Assembly (NCBI GenBank): GCA_028291445.1
Contig: JAQGIA010000653.1
Coordinates: 1 to 9,055 of the forward strand
DNA length: 9,055 nt
Reading direction: 5' to 3'
From: Belnapia sp.
GTDB taxonomy: Bacteria; Pseudomonadota; Alphaproteobacteria; Acetobacterales; Acetobacteraceae
Below the pieces are notes generated by a model. It saw only the letters and a list, made by a program, of their open reading frames with translations, made no database searches and was not told the origin of the DNA. This document shows positions 6,322 through 9,055 of the stretch, in pieces. Each line of letters starts with the position of its first letter. Position 1 is the first letter of the stretch. The translations under genes and the position numbers were made by a program.

Positions 6322-7979
6322 TGCGCGACATCATCCGCGGCACAAGGCGTTTCATATCGGGCCTGCGCCCGGTCCGGGTTCCGGACGCGCCCGCCCGGGC
6401 CTTCCGCGACCTTTGGCCCGGCGATGCGGCACGCGGCGCCCGGCTCATGGGCGGCGAATTTGAGAGCTTCGGCACCACCCACCAGCTCAATTCCTCGCCC
6501 GAGGCCGTCTCCGGCTGGGGTCCCGAGGCCGGTCCGATCGCCTGGCGTGCCGCGGCGCATGGCTTCGCCTGGCTGCGCGACCTCCGTGCGCTCGGCACCG
6601 ATGCCGCCCGCACCCGCGCCCGCGACCTGGCCGAGGATTGGCTCGGCCGCGGTGCCGACGAGGAACTGGCCCAGGCCCCGGAAGTGGCCGCCGCCCGCGT
6701 CTCCGCCTGGCTCGGCCAGTGGGACTTCCTGGCGGCCACTGCCGAGGACGCTTTCCGCAAGCGCCTGCTGATCCGCCTCGCCCAGGATGCTCGCGGCGTG
6801 GTCTCCGCGCTGCCGGCGGAAGCCATGCACCGCGGCGCGCTGGTCACCCTGAAGGGCGCCATCGCCGCCGCCGTGGCGCTGGAGGATGAGGCCTGGATGA
6901 CCCGGGCGCTGCGCTTCCTGCCCGGTGAGCTGGAACGCCAATTCCACCCCGATGGCGGGCATGTCGAGCGCTCTCCCCAGCAGCAATTGCTGGCGCTGCA
7001 GGATCTGATCGAAATCCGCAACCTGCTGAACGGTGCCGGGATCAACCCGCCCGGCCTGCTGGCGACCGTGCTGGAGCGCGCCGGCCAGGCGCTGCGGCTG
7101 TTCCGCCACGGCGACGGCGGGCTCGCCCAGTTCAACGGCACGCGCGAGGACGGGGCCGGGCTGGTCGACCTGGTGCTGACCCAGGGCCAGGCCCGCGGCC
7201 GGGCGCCGATGCTGCTGGAGGAAAGCGGCTTCCACCGCCTCCAGGCCGGCCGCACCCTGGTCATCGCCGATGCCGCGGCGCCACCGCCGGCCCGGGCGAA
7301 GGATGCCGCCACCGGCCTGCCGCGCGGCGCCGACCGCCATGCCCATGCCGGCTCGCTGAGCTTCGAGATGTCGGTCGGCCGCGACCGGCTGATCGTCAAT
7401 TGCGGCGCTGCCCCTGGCGCGCCAGCAGAATGGCGCGATGCGCTGCGGGCGACGGCCGCCCATTCCACGCTGATCCTGGCCGATACCAACAGCAGCGAGC
7501 TGAAGGAGGAAGGGCTCGGCCGCCGGCCGGAGCGGGTGGAGCAGGAACGCCACGAGGCCAATGGCGCGCAATGGCTGGAAAGCAGCCACGACGGCTGGCG
7601 CAAGCCCTTCGGCGCGGTCCATCGCCGCCGGCTGTACCTGGCCGAGACCGGCGACGACCTGCGCGGCGAGGACATCATCGAGATGGCCGAGGCCGGCGCC
7701 CGGCCGCCCGGCTTCGTGCTGCGCTTCCACCTGCATCCCGGCGTTACCGCCAGCTCGCAGCAGGATGAGCAGGTGGTGCTGCTGCGGCTCCCCTCGGGCC
7801 AGGGCTGGCAACTGCGTGCCAAGGGCGCCGTGGTGAGCCTGGAGGACAGCCTCTACCTGGGCGGCGAGCTGCGGCGGAACAGCCAGGTGCTGCTGGTCGC
7901 CGAGGCCGGCGCCGATACCGTGCAATGGGCGATCACCCGGGTGACGGCGGCCACGCCGGGCGAGGCGGCGGAAGCCTGA
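6321..7979 (+). CDS. Heparinase II/III family protein
   Basis: The true start is the ATG at 6321, overlapping the rpe stop by one base, giving 552 residues; the open frame upstream of it is only a shadow over rpe. An alpha-helical N-terminal half (about 50-300) is followed by a beta-rich heparinase II/III-like domain. Landmarks are PDGGHVERSP at 210-219, AHAGSLSFE at 341-349, LIVNCG shortly after, RATAAHSTL around His381, HDGW (His423) and FHLHPGV at 469-475. From memory this arrangement is typical of an alphaproteobacterial subgroup often encoded near rsmB and purH. The family contains lyases that cleave uronic-acid polysaccharides. No Sec signal peptide is visible: the N-terminus is basic but lacks a hydrophobic core. 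The Tyr/His usually found after SP in active relatives reads SPQQQ here (218-222). The family call is firm; lyase activity and substrate are open. Confidence 0.88.
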   Translation: MRDIIRGTRRFISGLRPVRVPDAPARAFRDLWPGDAARGARLMGGEFESFGTTHQLNSSPEAVSGWGPEAGPIAWRAAAHGFAWLRDLRALGTDAARTRARDLAEDWLGRGADEELAQAPEVAAARVSAWLGQWDFLAATAEDAFRKRLLIRLAQDARGVVSALPAEAMHRGALVTLKGAIAAAVALEDEAWMTRALRFLPGELERQFHPDGGHVERSPQQQLLALQDLIEIRNLLNGAGINPPGLLATVLERAGQALRLFRHGDGGLAQFNGTREDGAGLVDLVLTQGQARGRAPMLLEESGFHRLQAGRTLVIADAAAPPPARAKDAATGLPRGADRHAHAGSLSFEMSVGRDRLIVNCGAAPGAPAEWRDALRATAAHSTLILADTNSSELKEEGLGRRPERVEQERHEANGAQWLESSHDGWRKPFGAVHRRRLYLAETGDDLRGEDIIEMAEAGARPPGFVLRFHLHPGVTASSQQDEQVVLLRLPSGQGWQLRAKGAVVSLEDSLYLGGELRRNSQVLLVAEAGADTVQWAITRVTAATPGEAAEA

Positions 7980-7986
7980 GCCGCCC

Positions 7987-8028
7987 CGGAAGATCGCTCC
8001 CGGAAGATTGCCCCCGGAAGATCGCCAC
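7987..8028 (+). repeat. Three-copy 14-bp tandem repeat before the GT4 gene
   Basis: Units begin at 7987, 8001 and 8015 and read CGGAAGATCGCTCC, CGGAAGATTGCCCC and CGGAAGATCGCCAC. Any two copies agree at 12 of 14 positions, and the first 8 bases are identical in all three. The array fills nearly all of the 50-bp gap between the heparinase-like stop and the start of GT4 homology. Each unit carries a weak Shine-Dalgarno-like GGAAG; the last one (8016-8020) is 9 nt before the CTG at 8030. Confidence 0.85.
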
Positions 8029-8029
8029 C

Positions 8030-9055
8030 CTGAAAATAGCCCAGGTCACCAACGTCGATTTCTCGCTGCGGCACTTCCTGCTGCCGCTGATGCGCGGTGC
8101 CCGTGACCGCGGGCACGAGGTGGTGGGGATCTGCGCCGAGGGGCCGTTGCTCGACCTCCCGCGCGCCGAGGGCTTCCGCTGCATTCCCATGCCCATGGCG
8201 CGCAGCCTGAACCCGGCCGCCCAGGCCCGCTGCTTCACCGCCCTGCGCGACCTGTTCCGCACCGAGCGCTTCGACCTGGTGCATGCCCACATGCCGATCA
8301 GCGGGTTGCTGGCCCGCGCCGCCGCCCGCGCCGCCAAGGTGCCCAGCGTCGCCTATACCTGTCACGGCTTCCTGTTCAACCAGCCCGGCCCGCTGTGGCG
8401 GCGCGGCCTGTCGCTCGGCCTCGAATGGGCGGCCGGGCGGATGACCGATACCTACCTGACCGTCAGCGCCGAGGAGGCCGCCGATGCCCGGCGCCTCGGC
8501 ATCCACCCCGGCGCGACCGCCGTGCTGAACGGCCGCGACCCGGCCATCTTCCACCCCGATCCCGCCGCCCGCGCCACGCTGCGCGCCGAATTCGGCGTGC
8601 CGGCGGGCGATTGCGTCATCGTCGCCGTCTCCCGCCTGGTGCGGCACAAGGGCTATCCCGAGCTGCTGCGGGCAATGGAGGCGGTGCCCGGGGCGCATCT
8701 CTGGGTGGTCGGCGAGCGCCTCGCTTCGGACCACGGCGCCGATCTCGAGCCGGATTTTGCCCGCGCCGCCGCGGTGCTTGGCCCACGTCTCCGCCGGCTG
8801 GGCTATCGGCACGACGTGGCCCGGGTGCTGGCCGCGGCGGATGTCTTCACCCTGCCCAGCCATTTCGAGGGCCTGCCGATGTCGATCATCGAGGCCATGC
8901 TGAGCGGCCTGCCGGTGGTGGCGACCGATATCCGCGGCTCGCGCGAGATGGTGGGGCCGGGCCAGACCGGTGCTCTGGTGCCGCCGGCCAGCGTCGCGCC
9001 GCTGGCCGAGGCGCTGGCGACGCTGGCCACCGACCCGGCGCGGCGTGCCCGACAG
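8030..9055 (+). CDS. GT4 family glycosyltransferase, 3' end missing
   Basis: The frame stays open to the window edge, giving 342 residues from CTG 8030. It is a retaining GT-B glycosyltransferase, probably cytosolic and membrane-associated, building a polysaccharide or glycolipid from a nucleotide sugar. The N-terminal half starts KIAQVTNVDFSLRHFLLPL and has the GT4/CapM-like VHAHMP and YTCHGF motifs. The C-terminal half has SRLVRHKG (201-208, donor-phosphate Lys207) and the E-x7-E signature EGLPMSIIE (Glu280, Glu288). The start is uncertain. Homology begins at about 8033, where the only nearby candidate is CTG 8030, with GGAAG 9 nt upstream. The nearest in-frame ATG upstream is at 7925, overlapping the previous gene by 55 bp and reading through the tandem repeat; the next downstream ATG is at 8090 and would remove the first strand. 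Sugar and acceptor are unknown. Confidence 0.9.
   Translation, partial: MKIAQVTNVDFSLRHFLLPLMRGARDRGHEVVGICAEGPLLDLPRAEGFRCIPMPMARSLNPAAQARCFTALRDLFRTERFDLVHAHMPISGLLARAAARAAKVPSVAYTCHGFLFNQPGPLWRRGLSLGLEWAAGRMTDTYLTVSAEEAADARRLGIHPGATAVLNGRDPAIFHPDPAARATLRAEFGVPAGDCVIVAVSRLVRHKGYPELLRAMEAVPGAHLWVVGERLASDHGADLEPDFARAAAVLGPRLRRLGYRHDVARVLAAADVFTLPSHFEGLPMSIIEAMLSGLPVVATDIRGSREMVGPGQTGALVPPASVAPLAEALATLATDPARRARQ

Noticed and set aside
6246..7925. Minus-strand open frame (559 codons) opposite rpe/heparinase-like genes
   Set aside because: Compositionally biased shadow with no recognisable domain; the plus strand carries the conserved heparinase II/III motifs.
7853..8863. Minus-strand open frame (336 codons) opposite the GT4 gene
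   Set aside because: No recognisable domain; the GT4 frame on the plus strand shows E-x7-E and the donor-binding lysine.

Overview
The window is about 9 kb of very GC-rich DNA with dense genes, strong G/C preference at third codon positions and short intergenic gaps. Together with the gene content (rsmB-rpe followed by an alphaproteobacterial-type heparinase II/III protein, and an ArnT-like glycosyltransferase), this points to an alphaproteobacterium. A Rhodospirillales/Acetobacteraceae relative such as a Roseomonas-like genus is my best guess. That is inference from style and neighbourhood, not a database match.

Layout. Positions 1-309 (minus) hold the 5' end of a small protein of unknown function that runs off the left edge. 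Positions 536-1663 (plus) encode a patatin-like phospholipase, divergent from it. Positions 4070-1703 (minus) form a two-gene operon: an ArnT/PMT-type membrane glycosyltransferase, then a DedA-family membrane protein, converging on the patatin gene. Positions 4071-4228 are a divergent control region with a 16-bp dyad and a 46-bp palindromic repeat. From 4229 to the right edge, four plus-strand genes follow each other: rsmB (16S rRNA m5C methyltransferase), rpe (ribulose-phosphate 3-epimerase), a heparinase II/III-family protein joined to rpe by a TGATG overlap, and a GT4 glycosyltransferase cut by the window end. No gap exceeds about 230 bases.

How the genes fit together. Two housekeeping genes (rsmB, rpe) sit beside several envelope or polysaccharide genes. 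The ArnT-like enzyme should use an undecaprenyl-phosphate-linked sugar, and DedA proteins are implicated in moving the spent undecaprenyl phosphate back across the membrane, so the minus-strand pair makes biochemical sense as a unit. The heparinase-like protein and the GT4 enzyme could act on a surface or exopolysaccharide, but nothing here fixes the substrate.

Most of the window is ordinary chromosomal core. I did not find a clear new multi-gene system. The spots most worth checking are the three-copy 14-bp tandem repeat at the start of the GT4 gene, which has no ATG/GTG/TTG where its homologous N-terminus begins; the ArnT-like/DedA pairing; the palindromic repeat upstream of rsmB; and the probable loss of lyase residues in the heparinase-like protein.
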